Below, one piece after another: positions 35,082-45,426 of a stretch of DNA of 64,000 nt. Source of the DNA: Anaerolineae bacterium (GTDB taxonomy: Bacteria; Chloroflexota; Anaerolineae; Anaerolineales; UBA4823); NCBI GenBank assembly GCA_003327455.1, contig QOQU01000002.1, forward strand, positions 124,001-188,000. The letters run 5' to 3'. Below the pieces are notes generated by a model, which searched no databases, was not told the origin of the DNA, and saw only the letters and a list, made by a program, of their open reading frames with translations. The stretch's first letter is position 1; each line of letters starts with the position of its first letter. A program made the translations under genes and the position numbers.

Positions 35082-37815
35082 AAATTTGCTTTTTGAGCTC
35101 AACCAAGAAGCGCTTGAAACTATACCGGATGGATCACCGCATCTAATACCGGAATCTTCTCCGAAAAGCCTGTCTTTAGAAACTGACAGAGTAGAGCCAT
35201 TTCCCTTTGCCGGTGATTCACTCAAAGGAACCCCAGTAAGTCATTCAGAGGTATTGATTCCTTCAGGAAAGGAAACGGTCATTGTTCAATCGAATGGTAG
35301 TATAAAAGCCATTCCATACCCTACTGGTGATACTCCTCCATCCGAGTTGTTCCTGACCGATTTAGGACCAAAAGCCTATCAAACACATCAATTACTTTTC
35401 CAGGAAGCGCAAGACCATCAACCCGCTGTTCTTTCTTTAGCAAAACCGGTAGGCGAGCAAGAATTCCTTTTTGAATTTATAAAAGAGGCCTCTCAACGCA
35501 AATGGGATCCTGATGAAATTCTTCTGCTGGAACAAGTTACCGACCAATTACAACTAGCTCTTGAAAACGCCAATTTATTCCAAAAAACAAAGGAAGCGCT
35601 ACAAGAAACCGAACAAAGAGCCAAAGAATTACGTATTCTGAACGAATTTGGGCTTTCTCTAACCAAAGCTACGAACTTCCAGACCATCTATCAAACCGTC
35701 TATGATTGTGTCTCACGTCTAATGAATGCTTTCAACTTCTATATAGCTATTTATAATGAGAGAACTGAAAGCATTAACTTCCCATTTGTTATCCTGGATG
35801 GAGTTCCGCTCGATGAGAGTCACCCAGAGGCGGGTTTTTGGATGGGAGAAATGCCGGTAGAAGGTTTGACCGGGCACGTCATTCGCACCAAACAACCGCT
35901 TTTATTAACCGAAGGCGTTGAGAATCAACTACGCCATTCAAACCTGAATTACATCCAAATCGGAGCTGTTGCAGCAAAGTCTTGGGTGGGCGTCCCAGTA
36001 CTCTACGGCGATAAAGTGATTGGCGTGATCTCCGTCCAGCATGAACATCTTCCCAACTTATATGACCAGCATGATGTTGAACTCTTAACTACCATCGGCA
36101 ACCAGACAGCGATTGCAATCCAAAATGTTCAATTCCTTCAGGAATTACGTCAGCGTGCAGAACAGCTGCAAACGGCCGCTGAAATTGCCCGTGACACCTC
36201 CGGAACTCTTGCTTTGGATCAACTACTCAACCGCGTCGTTAATTTGGTGAGAGACCGCTTTGGCTTCTATCATTCTTCAATCTTCCTGGTAGATGAAGAA
36301 CACCAATACGCAGTCGTGCGCGAATCGACCGGTGAAGCCGGGGAAGCAATGAAACGCGCAGGACATAAGCTGGCAATCGGCTCTCAGTCTATCATTGGAT
36401 ATGTGACTCAACACGGCGAACCATTGGTGATTAACGATGTTACTCAAAGTGACATCCATCGCCCTAATCCGCTTCTCCCGGAGACAAAATCTGAATTGGG
36501 TATTCCCTTGAAAATCGGCGATCAGGTAATCGGCGCTCTCGACGTGCAATCTACACAAAAGAATGCCTTTTCAGCCGACGATGTCTCCGTCTTGCAATTG
36601 CTTGCTGACCAGATTGCTGTTGCTATCAGTAATGCTCAAGCTTACGAACTCTCCCTCCAGGCAGTTGAGGAAATGGCAAAAGCCGATCAATTGAAGAGCC
36701 AATTCCTGGCTAACATGAGTCACGAGTTACGGACACCACTCAACTCAATCATTGGATTTTCGCGAGTGATCTTAAAGGGCATTGATGGGCCAATAACCGA
36801 TTTGCAACGGCAGGATCTTAATGCAATTTATAACTCCGGACAGCATTTGCTCAGCCTCATTAATGACATTCTAGATCTGTCAAAAATCGAAGCTGGCAAG
36901 ATGGAATTAATGTTTGAAGATGGTGTCAATCTCAGCGAGATCATTCAAAGTGTCTTACCTACCGTTCGTGGGCTAATAAAAGACAAACCTATTGAGTTGA
37001 TCGTCAATCTGGATCCTAATGTTCCTTTGGTTCGCGCCGATCCAACAAAAGTTCGCCAAATCTTGCTCAATTTGCTTTCGAATGCAGCCAAATTCACCGA
37101 ACAAGGCTCAATAACAATTCAAACCCGGGTCGAAAGGGTCAATTCCCATGAAGAAGTTCTGATTAGTGTATCTGACACCGGCATAGGAATTGCTAAAGAA
37201 GACCAATCAAAGTTATTCGAACCCTTCTCTCAAGTGGATGCTTCACCTACTCGGAAAACCGGTGGTACCGGTCTTGGGCTTTCCATCTCACGCTATTTGG
37301 TTGAAATGCACGGTGGTAAGATTGGATTGGAGAGTGAAGTTGGTAAAGGTTCAACCTTTTATTTCACCATTCCTGTTCCATCCTCCACCCAAGAGTTTAA
37401 TGATAGTCCCAGCGCTACACAAAACTCCTCTCCATCAAATACAGTTTTAGCAATAGACCGTGAAGAGTTGGTTCTCAACCTGTACGAACGCTACCTGGCT
37501 GACCATAACATTCAGGTTATAAAATGCTCTCAGCCTGAACAGGCTATTCAGATAGCGGAGACCTTATCGCCTTCAATCATCATCATCGACACTGCTATTG
37601 AGTTAAATTCCGACCCCATCAAGGATGGCTGGCATCTCCTCCAGGAACTCAAATCAAAGCCAAACACAGCAAATACACCGATTGTGATTTGTTCTCTAAT
37701 TGAGGACAGGGAACGCGCCAATCAGTATGGGGTCAGCGAATATTTACTAAAGCCCATTATGGAAGACGACCTAACCTCAGCAATAAAAAAGCTCTTACAA
37801 GGTGTAAAAACATAG
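35050..37815 (+). CDS. Hybrid histidine kinase with GAF domains and C-terminal receiver
   Basis: A soluble 921-residue kinase. After a short N-terminal linker come a weak GAF-like region (about residues 110-175), two clear GAF domains (about 195-355 and 375-535), HisKA with the phospho-His in SHELRTPLN (about 557), HATPase_c (N box NLLSNAAKFT at about 674, DTGIGI, GTGLGLSIS at about 740), and a receiver (about 800-920) with Asp in IIIIDTAI (about 846) and Lys in YLLKPI. It lacks membrane helices, so it senses a cytoplasmic signal or receives it from the Cache-HAMP-GAF protein. The ATG overlaps ParA; its TAG is directly followed by the next ATG. Confidence 0.9.
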   Translation: MCAKKISSQLENLLFELNQEALETIPDGSPHLIPESSPKSLSLETDRVEPFPFAGDSLKGTPVSHSEVLIPSGKETVIVQSNGSIKAIPYPTGDTPPSELFLTDLGPKAYQTHQLLFQEAQDHQPAVLSLAKPVGEQEFLFEFIKEASQRKWDPDEILLLEQVTDQLQLALENANLFQKTKEALQETEQRAKELRILNEFGLSLTKATNFQTIYQTVYDCVSRLMNAFNFYIAIYNERTESINFPFVILDGVPLDESHPEAGFWMGEMPVEGLTGHVIRTKQPLLLTEGVENQLRHSNLNYIQIGAVAAKSWVGVPVLYGDKVIGVISVQHEHLPNLYDQHDVELLTTIGNQTAIAIQNVQFLQELRQRAEQLQTAAEIARDTSGTLALDQLLNRVVNLVRDRFGFYHSSIFLVDEEHQYAVVRESTGEAGEAMKRAGHKLAIGSQSIIGYVTQHGEPLVINDVTQSDIHRPNPLLPETKSELGIPLKIGDQVIGALDVQSTQKNAFSADDVSVLQLLADQIAVAISNAQAYELSLQAVEEMAKADQLKSQFLANMSHELRTPLNSIIGFSRVILKGIDGPITDLQRQDLNAIYNSGQHLLSLINDILDLSKIEAGKMELMFEDGVNLSEIIQSVLPTVRGLIKDKPIELIVNLDPNVPLVRADPTKVRQILLNLLSNAAKFTEQGSITIQTRVERVNSHEEVLISVSDTGIGIAKEDQSKLFEPFSQVDASPTRKTGGTGLGLSISRYLVEMHGGKIGLESEVGKGSTFYFTIPVPSSTQEFNDSPSATQNSSPSNTVLAIDREELVLNLYERYLADHNIQVIKCSQPEQAIQIAETLSPSIIIIDTAIELNSDPIKDGWHLLQELKSKPNTANTPIVICSLIEDRERANQYGVSEYLLKPIMEDDLTSAIKKLLQGVKT

Positions 37816-39504
37816 ATGTCACAGACGAACTTTTTTGTCCAGTGTCTGGATTGTGGAAACACAGAACCCTTTCGGGTTAATCAAACAGCTTGTTCCCACT
37901 GTGGGAGCAATTGGCGTGAAGTGCACTACGATCTACCGAAGGTAAAGGAGATTTTCGAAAGATCGTTACCCGAACGTCCTTTTAATTTATGGAGATACCG
38001 GGAATTATTACCGATTACTGAATATCTTCCCTATCTATCCATGGGGGAGGGTGGAACGCCCCTCATCCACGCCAACAACCTCGGAATGATGCTTGGGTGT
38101 CCAACTTTATTCATCAAAGATGAACGTCAGGGTCCCACCAACTCCTTTAAGGACCGTCAAGCAGCTGTAGCCATTGCGGCGATGAAAGAAGCATCTGTCA
38201 CCGAAGCAGTTTTAGCTTCAACCGGCAATGTAGCTATCGCTTACTCTGCCTATGCAGCCAGAGCAGGAATTAAGCTGTGGGCTTTTCTAACCAGCCTTGT
38301 ACCCCTGGAAAAGATGCGCGAAGTGGCCATTTACGGGACAAAGGTTATTAAGGTTACCGGCACTTACGACGAAGCCAAGCGATTAGCAGCAGAGTTTGCG
38401 CGCCAACGTCAGCTACATCTCGAGCGTGGGGCTTGCTCAATCCCTTCGGTCGAATCGATGAAAACCTTAGCCTTCGAAATTGCTGAGCAATTGACTTATT
38501 CTCTCCCCCCAATTCTTAATACCCAATCTATTTCAACAACAAAGTGGAAAGCTCCTGACTGGTATGTGCAATCTGTCAGTGGTGGGATTGGACCATTGGG
38601 AGTCCTTAAAGGATTTACAGAATTGTATCAAATGGGATTGATTGATCGTATCCCTTCAATCGCCTGCATTCAAGCAGAAGGATGCTCTCCGATGGTCAAG
38701 GCTTGGAAAGCCAATAAAGCCGTTGCTGATCCGATCTTAAATCCCCAAACACATATCACAACCCTATCAACAGGTGACCCTGGCCGCACCTACACCCTGC
38801 TTCGAGAACGTATCATTGAATTGGGAGGTGGGGCATTTGAAAGTGTCAGCGACGAGGAAACCTTTCGTACTATTCACATCCTCGCCAAACTTGAAGGTTT
38901 GTCTACAGAGTCAGCTGCCGCAGTAGCCTTCGCTGGAGCGATAAAGTTATTCCGACAAGGCATCATCAAACCCAACGAAATCGTAGTAATAAACTGCACT
39001 GGTCACACAATGCCCGTCGAAAATCTCGTTCTAGGTGATGGTTGGGCAACGGATATATCTGTGTCTCGAACTGAGATTGAAACCAAACCCCAGGAAGGTC
39101 TCTATGGGGCATTGAGTAATCTGACTCCCGAAAAGGTGCGAAAAATTGTCATTATCGATGACATCGAAGACGCCCGCCGTCTACTTCGCCGCATCTTGCA
39201 ATCTCAAGGCGACTTCATCATACGTGAAGCAGAAAGCGGCAGCGAAGGAATTCAACTTATTAAAGAAGATCCCCCAGATGTCATTATCCTCGACTTGATG
39301 ATGCCTGAAGTAGATGGTTTTGCCGTCCTGAATCAACTTCAGGAATACCCCAATCTGGCTTCCATTCCGGTCATTGTAGTCACGGCTAAAGAATTGACGA
39401 AGGAAGAAACCCTGTTACTAAAAGGGAGAGTCAAGGCCTTGATGCATAAAGGAAAATTTATGAGCGACGATCTGGCCGATGAAATTTTAGAAGCGATTCA
39501 TTGA
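37816..39504 (+). CDS. Threonine synthase-like PLP enzyme fused to a receiver domain
   Basis: A 562-residue fusion. Residues 1-430 are a threonine synthase-type enzyme: a Zn-ribbon-like C-x2-C (CLDC, CSHC), the Schiff-base Lys in NSFKDRQ (about residue 113), and the glycine-rich STGNVAIAYSAYAARAG. Residues about 440-562 are a receiver with VIIDDIED, phospho-acceptor Asp in VIILDLMMPEVDG (about 493) and T in VTAKE. The usual Lys-Pro is MHKGKF, with Lys but no Pro. Threonine synthase makes threonine from O-phosphohomoserine, though the family also includes cysteate synthase-like enzymes. Its start abuts the kinase stop, suggesting phosphorylation-controlled activity. Confidence 0.86.
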   Translation: MSQTNFFVQCLDCGNTEPFRVNQTACSHCGSNWREVHYDLPKVKEIFERSLPERPFNLWRYRELLPITEYLPYLSMGEGGTPLIHANNLGMMLGCPTLFIKDERQGPTNSFKDRQAAVAIAAMKEASVTEAVLASTGNVAIAYSAYAARAGIKLWAFLTSLVPLEKMREVAIYGTKVIKVTGTYDEAKRLAAEFARQRQLHLERGACSIPSVESMKTLAFEIAEQLTYSLPPILNTQSISTTKWKAPDWYVQSVSGGIGPLGVLKGFTELYQMGLIDRIPSIACIQAEGCSPMVKAWKANKAVADPILNPQTHITTLSTGDPGRTYTLLRERIIELGGGAFESVSDEETFRTIHILAKLEGLSTESAAAVAFAGAIKLFRQGIIKPNEIVVINCTGHTMPVENLVLGDGWATDISVSRTEIETKPQEGLYGALSNLTPEKVRKIVIIDDIEDARRLLRRILQSQGDFIIREAESGSEGIQLIKEDPPDVIILDLMMPEVDGFAVLNQLQEYPNLASIPVIVVTAKELTKEETLLLKGRVKALMHKGKFMSDDLADEILEAIH

Positions 39505-39517
39505 TCTCTCGAAAGCA

Positions 39518-40519
39518 ATGCTCGAAAAAACCGCCGCGCCGCTAAAAATCCACACCTATTCCCTGACATTTCGCGGCACTTTTCCGGCAGTTTTATCGGC
39601 GATTTTACTTGGCTTTACTCCGATTTTTGGCAAAGTTGCCATTCAAAATGGCATTTCGCCTCTTTTTATCGTGACCATCCGAACAACTCTGGCTACTTTA
39701 TTCATGGCTATCACGTTGCTGTTTACAAACCGGGCAAACTTTTATATCTACCCCGCAGGCTTAATGGCCTGTGCTTTGGCAGGAATGTTGAATGGGATAG
39801 GTTCCCTTTTCTATTACCTTGCTTTATCAATCATCAATGCGAATCTAGGACAATTGATCTTCTTAACTTATCCCGTCTTTGTCACAATCTGGATGGCCTT
39901 TGATCACTATAAACCGTCACCGGTTTCCCTAATCAGACTTTCGCTAATCGTAGTTGGTATTGTTTTATTAATAAATGGATTTCATACCCCTCTCCATCTT
40001 AAGGGAATCCTTTTTATGTTGATCGCGGCAGCCTGTTATGGATTTCATTTGCCAATCAACCAGCGAGTCCTCTATGAAATGCCAGCCCCTACTGTAACCT
40101 TCTACACTTTATTATTTATGTCACTGGCTGTCATCCCATCCGGGCTTTTGATTCGCCAGCCTTTGCAATTATCTCCTGAAAAATCATTAGAACTCCTCCC
40201 TCTCTTTCCGGTGCTTGCACTAGCTTGGGTTACTTTTCTTTCACGACTAACTCTTTTCCTGGGGGTAAAGCGGATCGGTGGACTTCAAACGGCTCTGTTA
40301 GGAGTAACCGAACTCCTGGTTACCCTAACCCTCGCAAAGCTATGGCTATCCGAATCCTTTAACATCCTTCAATGGATTGGGGCAATGTCGATTTTCTTAA
40401 GTCTTATCCTGATCGGTCTCGAAAAGCCGCCTCAACGTCGAGCAGCAAAACCCACTCTTCTTCACTGGTTACAGCATTATCCATCGAAAGAACCTCCAAA
40501 TCCTCCACTACTAGATTAA
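39518..40519 (+). CDS. EamA-family (DMT) transporter
   Basis: A 333-residue protein with ten hydrophobic segments in two tandem EamA halves (about residues 18-145 and 160-300). The first half opens with [19 protein letters not shown] and the second with [22 protein letters not shown]. Drug/metabolite transporters of this kind export amino acids or metabolites. It has a hydrophilic tail of about 25 residues. It lies 13 bases after the threonine synthase-receiver gene, so export or import of threonine or a related compound is a possible but unproven link. Confidence 0.82.
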   Translation: MLEKTAAPLKIHTYSLTFRGTFPAVLSAILLGFTPIFGKVAIQNGISPLFIVTIRTTLATLFMAITLLFTNRANFYIYPAGLMACALAGMLNGIGSLFYYLALSIINANLGQLIFLTYPVFVTIWMAFDHYKPSPVSLIRLSLIVVGIVLLINGFHTPLHLKGILFMLIAAACYGFHLPINQRVLYEMPAPTVTFYTLLFMSLAVIPSGLLIRQPLQLSPEKSLELLPLFPVLALAWVTFLSRLTLFLGVKRIGGLQTALLGVTELLVTLTLAKLWLSESFNILQWIGAMSIFLSLILIGLEKPPQRRAAKPTLLHWLQHYPSKEPPNPPLLD

Positions 40520-40640
40520 TTTTCCCAAGACAATTCGTGCTCTGAATTCGACTTTAGTTCTCTCTCCAGCCTTTTCGGCAGACCAATCGATTCCTTGTGT
40601 TATACTAATTCTAAATCTAACTTGTTTCCGGGAGCCTAAA

Positions 40641-41558
40641 ATGAAACATTTTCTGGATGTCCTTGATTATTCTTCCGAAGATTTGCAAGCGATGTTGGAT
40701 CTGGCCATAAAACTCAAAACTCAATGGAAATCAGGCGGTAACCCACCCCTGCTCAGGGGAAAGGTATTGGGAATGATCTTTCAAAAGCCCAGCCTGCGAA
40801 CACGAGTTTCATTCGATATGGCTATGCGACATTTAGGCGGGGATGCACTGTACCTTTCTCCGGCAGAAATCGGTCTTGGCAAACGCGAAGCAATCAGCGA
40901 TGTAGCTCGAGTCCTATCCGGCTATGTAGACGCCATTATGGCACGTGTATTTGAACACGAACATGTTCTCGAATTGGCTCGATGGGCAAGTGTTCCGGTC
41001 ATTAATGGCTTGAGCGACTACAATCATCCCTGTCAGGCGATGGCAGACGCCCTGACCATCTATGAAAAATTTGGCACCCTGAAAGGCATCCAGGTGGCAT
41101 TTGTTGGCGATGGCAACAATGTAGCCGTCTCCCTGATGCATATTTGCGTCCAATTGGGGGCAAATTTCACCATCGCCAATCCCGAAGGCTATGATATGCC
41201 TGCAAAAGCGATTGAACTCGCCAAAGAAATCGCCCGCCAGACCGGCAGCCAGTTGAATTTCTTGCGCGATCCTCATGAGGCTGTCAAAGGGGCTCAGGTC
41301 ATCTACACCGACACCTGGACAAGTATGGGACAAGAAGAAGAAGCTCAAATTCGCGAGAAGGTATTTCCACCATACCAGGTCAACCAGCAACTGGTTTCTG
41401 AAGCCGACAAAGATGTCATCGTTATGCACTGTTTACCTGCCCATCGCGGGCAAGAGATTACTGACGAAGTCGCCGATGGGCCACATTCCGCCCTCTTTCC
41501 TCAGGCTCACAATAGACTTCATGCTCAAAAAGCAATTCTTGTCAAGTTGCTTATCTAG
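40641..41558 (+). CDS. argF: Ornithine carbamoyltransferase
   Basis: A 305-residue enzyme of standard length. The carbamoyl-phosphate motif (SLRTRVSF; family S-x-R-T-R), HPCQ (about residue 133), the ornithine-binding DTWTSMGQE and the HCLPAHRG catalytic loop are all intact. It converts ornithine and carbamoyl phosphate to citrulline for arginine synthesis, or runs in reverse in arginine fermentation. GGGAGC lies upstream of the ATG. No other arg or arc gene is adjacent; alanine dehydrogenase follows at 18 bases, which would be consistent with amino acid catabolism as well as synthesis. Confidence 0.95.
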   Translation: MKHFLDVLDYSSEDLQAMLDLAIKLKTQWKSGGNPPLLRGKVLGMIFQKPSLRTRVSFDMAMRHLGGDALYLSPAEIGLGKREAISDVARVLSGYVDAIMARVFEHEHVLELARWASVPVINGLSDYNHPCQAMADALTIYEKFGTLKGIQVAFVGDGNNVAVSLMHICVQLGANFTIANPEGYDMPAKAIELAKEIARQTGSQLNFLRDPHEAVKGAQVIYTDTWTSMGQEEEAQIREKVFPPYQVNQQLVSEADKDVIVMHCLPAHRGQEITDEVADGPHSALFPQAHNRLHAQKAILVKLLI

Positions 41559-41576
41559 CTAAAAAGAGGTCAATCT

Positions 41577-42659
41577 ATGAATATTGGAGTTCCGAAAGAG
41601 CGACGTCCTTTTGAGTTTCGCGTCGGCCTAACCCCGGCTGGCGTGCAAATGCTTGTTGAACAAGGCCATAACTGCTATGTTGAACATGAGGCTGGTCTTG
41701 CAGCCGGCTTCGTTGATCAAGAATATGAAAACGCCGGCGCTCGAATTGTTTACTCTCCTCATGAAGTTTTCGGCAGAGCAGATCTCCTGCTTAAAGTTGC
41801 CCGTCCCACTCTCGAGGAGATTAACTGGCTTCGCCCAGGATCAACGGTAGCTGGCCTCCTTCATCTAACCTCAGCCAGACAGGAAAAGATCGAAGCCCTT
41901 CTAAAATCTCAGATCACCGCAATCGCTTTTGAACAAGTTACACTTCCAGATGGCACCATGCCGATTCGCCGTCCTCTTGCCACTATCGGTGGGGTCATGG
42001 TGCCACAAATAGCCGCGCGCCTTTTGCAAACTGATGCAGGCGGAAAAGGAATGCTGTTAGGTGGCGTGGTAGGGGTTCCACCTGCCGAGGTGGTTATTGT
42101 CGGCGCAGGCGTTACCGGCACTGCAGCAACCAAAGGGTTTGTTGGGATGGGCGCTCATGTAACCGTGTTAGATACGAATATCACTGCTCTTGAAAGATTA
42201 TATGATCGCTTTCCAGCGATTTTGACCCTGATTAGCAACCCCATCAATCTCAGACGTGTCCTTTCTTACGCCGATGTCCTCGTCGGAGCAGTTTTAGTCC
42301 CTCACCAACGCTCTCCCATTGTTATTACGCGCGAGATGGTAAAACTCATGAAACCACGCTCAATCATTATTGATATGAGTATAGATGAAGGTGGATGTGT
42401 TGAGACATCCAGGCCAACTACTCATGACCGCCCGACATATATCGAAGAAGGAGTGGTGCATTACTGCGTCCCAAATGTACCAAGCGTAATCGCCCGTACA
42501 GCCACCTATGCTTATGTAAACGCTGCTTTTCCCTATATCCAGGAATTAGCGAACAAAGGAATTGAACGGGCTATTGAAGAAGATCCAGCCCTAGGGATAG
42601 CAGTGGCAACACATCGCGGGAAAACCGTTCATCTCAGCAGACTTACTCCGACCGCATAG
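41577..42659 (+). CDS. ald: Alanine dehydrogenase
   Basis: A 360-residue enzyme with the family opening MNIGVPKERRPFEFRVGLTP, the substrate-binding Lys in DLLLKVARP, the catalytic His in GLLHLTSA, and the NAD-binding GAGVTGTAATKGFVGMGA with an acidic residue in VLDTN. It interconverts L-alanine and pyruvate/ammonia with NAD(H). In amino acid fermenters it releases ammonium from alanine formed by pyruvate-dependent aminotransferases, so it could recycle pyruvate for the class III aminotransferases at 11-25 kb. AGAGG lies before the ATG. Confidence 0.94.
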   Translation: MNIGVPKERRPFEFRVGLTPAGVQMLVEQGHNCYVEHEAGLAAGFVDQEYENAGARIVYSPHEVFGRADLLLKVARPTLEEINWLRPGSTVAGLLHLTSARQEKIEALLKSQITAIAFEQVTLPDGTMPIRRPLATIGGVMVPQIAARLLQTDAGGKGMLLGGVVGVPPAEVVIVGAGVTGTAATKGFVGMGAHVTVLDTNITALERLYDRFPAILTLISNPINLRRVLSYADVLVGAVLVPHQRSPIVITREMVKLMKPRSIIIDMSIDEGGCVETSRPTTHDRPTYIEEGVVHYCVPNVPSVIARTATYAYVNAAFPYIQELANKGIERAIEEDPALGIAVATHRGKTVHLSRLTPTA

Positions 42660-42669
42660 GAAGGCACAC

Positions 42670-43965
42670 ATGGATTGGATTCAACAATATAAATCGAGAA
42701 TTGTCACAGCCGAGGAAGCGGTTCGAAATATCAAGTCTCATCAACGGCTTTTCCTGACCGGCAACTGTTCGGTACCTCAAAAACTCCTTGCCGCCCTCGT
42801 TGATTATGCCCCTAATCTCGAAGATGTAGAGATATGCCACGCCCTCACTGTTGGCCCAGCGGACTATGTCAAGCCGGAAATGCAAGGTCATCTACGCGTC
42901 AACACCATGTTCATCAGCAGTAACATCCGCAAAGCAGTCCATGAAGGTCGTGTTGACTTTACCCCTGTCCTGCTATCTGAATTTCCACTCCTGTTCAAAC
43001 GTAAAATCTTACCTGTAGACGTGGCTCTAATTCATGTCTCCCCTCCTGATGAACATGGCTTTTGCAGCTTTGGCATTGAAGTGGGCCTGACAAAAAGCGT
43101 TGCCGAATCGGCAGCGATGATTATCGCCGAAGTCAACCAACAGATGCCACGCACGCTAGGTGATTCCTTTATTCATGTTAGTCGTTTAAATTATATGGTG
43201 CCAACGGATTATGAACTCCCCGAACTCCCAATGGCAGATGAGGAAAATGCAGAAATCTACGAAAAAATTGCTTCTTACGTTGCTGAGCTCATCCCGGATA
43301 GCGCTACTATGCAAATGGGGATTGGAGCTATCCCAGACGCGGTCTTAAAACACTTATTTACGAAGAAAGATTTAGGGGTTCACACCGAAATGTTTTCCGA
43401 TGGTGTCATTGACCTCGTCGAAGCTGGAGTCTTGACCAACAGTCGCAAAACTTTGCATCCCGGTAAAATCATCGCTGGCTTTATCCTGGGCACAAAGAGA
43501 CTGTACAAATGGGTAGATGACAACCCATTAATCGAGCTTCACCCAACCGAATATGTCAATGATCCTTTTATTATTGCCCAAAATGAACGTATGGTTGCTA
43601 TCAATTCTGCTATCGAGGTAGATCTCACCGGGCAAGTCTGTGCAGACAGCATTGGTCATCGCCTCTTCAGCGGCGTCGGTGGACAACTGGATTTCATCTA
43701 CGGTTCCTCGCGTTCAAAGGGCGGTGTGCCAATCATTGCCCTACCCAGTACGGCAAAAGACTTTAGCCGGATTGTCGCTACATTAAAGCCCGGCGCAGGT
43801 GTTGTTACCACTCGCAACCACGTTCATTACATCGTTACAGAATACGGAATCGCTGACCTGTACGGAAAAACAATTCGTCAGCGCGCCCAGGCTTTAATCA
43901 ACATTGCCCACCCAAGGTTTCGCGAAGAATTAACCCGTCAAGCCAAAGAGTTTAACTATATATAG
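42670..43965 (+). CDS. Acetyl-CoA hydrolase/4-hydroxybutyrate CoA-transferase family protein
   Basis: A 431-residue class I-type CoA-transferase. It has the GNCSVPQKLLAAL start, MQMGIGAIPDAVL, HTEMFSDGVIDL, the active-site Glu in INSAIEVDLTGQV, and the SGVGGQLDF glycine-rich loop. Members move CoA between acetyl-CoA or butyryl-CoA and 4-hydroxybutyrate or other acids; 4-hydroxybutyrate is a typical product of GABA catabolism. AGGAAGG precedes the ATG, 10 bases after ald. The exact acid is not determined. Confidence 0.87.
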   Translation: MDWIQQYKSRIVTAEEAVRNIKSHQRLFLTGNCSVPQKLLAALVDYAPNLEDVEICHALTVGPADYVKPEMQGHLRVNTMFISSNIRKAVHEGRVDFTPVLLSEFPLLFKRKILPVDVALIHVSPPDEHGFCSFGIEVGLTKSVAESAAMIIAEVNQQMPRTLGDSFIHVSRLNYMVPTDYELPELPMADEENAEIYEKIASYVAELIPDSATMQMGIGAIPDAVLKHLFTKKDLGVHTEMFSDGVIDLVEAGVLTNSRKTLHPGKIIAGFILGTKRLYKWVDDNPLIELHPTEYVNDPFIIAQNERMVAINSAIEVDLTGQVCADSIGHRLFSGVGGQLDFIYGSSRSKGGVPIIALPSTAKDFSRIVATLKPGAGVVTTRNHVHYIVTEYGIADLYGKTIRQRAQALINIAHPRFREELTRQAKEFNYI

Positions 43966-43967
43966 TC

Positions 43968-45398
43968 ATGACCTGCAAGACCAAAATTGTTGCTACGATC
44001 GGTCCCGCCAGCTCGGATTTTGCAACCATTTGTGACCTCATCCGAGCTGGCGTTCGTGTTTTCCGAATTAACTGTTCCCATGGCAGCGAGGCTGAACGAA
44101 TTCAACTCATTCAATTATCGAAACAGGCAGCTCAGAGTTTGGATATCCCCATTGCAGTCATGATCGATTTACAAGGTCCGAAAATCCGCGTCGGCGAATT
44201 AGAAAAACCATCCATCACTCTAAAAAGAGGACAGACGATAAAGATAACCGCTCAATCGGTCCGAGGCAACGAAAAATACTTCTCCATTGAACTCCCGGAA
44301 CTGACGAAGAATGTTCAGGTTGGCAATCGTATCCTGTTGGACGATGGGAAAATTGAGCTTAAGGTCATTCGTAAATTGATGGATTTCCTTGAGGCAGAGG
44401 TTATCAATGGCGGTGAAATGCTGCCTCGGAAAGGCGCTAATTTTCCCGACTCTGAACTATCCCTCTCTGGGATTACAGAAAAGGACCTAAACGATCTCAA
44501 ATTGGGCCTGGAAAACTCCATCGATGCTGTTGCCCTTTCATTTGTTCAGAGCGAAAAGGATATTCTGGATTTAAAGCAACATATCGAACAAAAAATTTCA
44601 GTTTGCAAAAAGGTTCCAATCATTGCTAAAATCGAACGCCCTCAAGCGCTAGAGCACTTATCGAAGATCCTGGAAATTGCCGATGGTGTTATGGTAGCGA
44701 GAGGGGATTTAGCCATTGAAATCTCCCCCGCCTGTGTTCCGACGGCTCAAAAAGAAATTATCCAAACCGCCAATCGAATGGGGAAATATGTCATCACCGC
44801 GACCCAAATGCTTGAGTCTATGATCGAAAACGCAATCCCCACCCGAGCAGAGGCAAACGATGTAGCCAACGCAGTATTTGACGGAAGTGATGCCGTCATG
44901 CTTTCTGCTGAAACCTCTATCGGAAAGCATCCCGTCCTTGCAGTCAAAACCATGGTCTCGATCATCGCAGAGGCAGAGAAGCATCTTGCTCAATGGTCGG
45001 TTTGGAATGGAAACATCATCCCAAAATCGAGTGATGAAGATAGTTTTTTCGTTATCCAGGCTGCACGCGATCTTAGCAAAGATCGAAACGTAACCGCTAT
45101 CTGCGTATTCACACAAAGTGGACGGACAGCAATTCTTCTTTCTAAAACGCGCCCCCATGTACCCATCTTTGCTTATACGCCGAACGCGGATACCTATTCT
45201 CAACTCAGCCTTTATTGGGGAGTTCACAGTATCCTGACTTCGCGAGCAAATAACCTGGATGAAATCTTAGCCATTATTGAAAATACAGTCTCCAAAACAA
45301 ACCATCTCAAGTCAGGTGACCAGGTGGTATTGATTTGTGGCTATCCCGTCCAGAAATTCAGGTCTGCCAATCTCGTCATGCTGCATACCTTCCCCTGA
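43968..45398 (+). CDS. pyk: Pyruvate kinase
   Basis: A 476-residue enzyme with the N-terminal KTKIVATIGPAS, the phosphoenolpyruvate/metal-binding region (AKIERPQAL, MVARGDLAIEI), the catalytic TQMLESMI and the normal C-terminal domain (about 350-476). The C-terminal extra PEP-utilising domain of some firmicutes is absent. It turns phosphoenolpyruvate and ADP into pyruvate and ATP. It starts 2 bases after the CoA-transferase stop, so it must be co-translated. The downstream large gene begins soon after its end. Confidence 0.95.
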   Translation: MTCKTKIVATIGPASSDFATICDLIRAGVRVFRINCSHGSEAERIQLIQLSKQAAQSLDIPIAVMIDLQGPKIRVGELEKPSITLKRGQTIKITAQSVRGNEKYFSIELPELTKNVQVGNRILLDDGKIELKVIRKLMDFLEAEVINGGEMLPRKGANFPDSELSLSGITEKDLNDLKLGLENSIDAVALSFVQSEKDILDLKQHIEQKISVCKKVPIIAKIERPQALEHLSKILEIADGVMVARGDLAIEISPACVPTAQKEIIQTANRMGKYVITATQMLESMIENAIPTRAEANDVANAVFDGSDAVMLSAETSIGKHPVLAVKTMVSIIAEAEKHLAQWSVWNGNIIPKSSDEDSFFVIQAARDLSKDRNVTAICVFTQSGRTAILLSKTRPHVPIFAYTPNADTYSQLSLYWGVHSILTSRANNLDEILAIIENTVSKTNHLKSGDQVVLICGYPVQKFRSANLVMLHTFP

Positions 45399-45426
45399 TG
45401 GATATTCATGGAAGCCTTTTCAGTCA

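Noticed and set aside
40914..41429. Minus-strand frame (171 codons) inside argF
   Set aside because: Antisense to the conserved argF coding sequence and without support.
45337..45426. Extended N-terminus of the methylase-like protein
   Set aside because: It overlaps the end of pyk in another frame, has no ribosome-binding site, and is rich in Pro/Ser without any motif.
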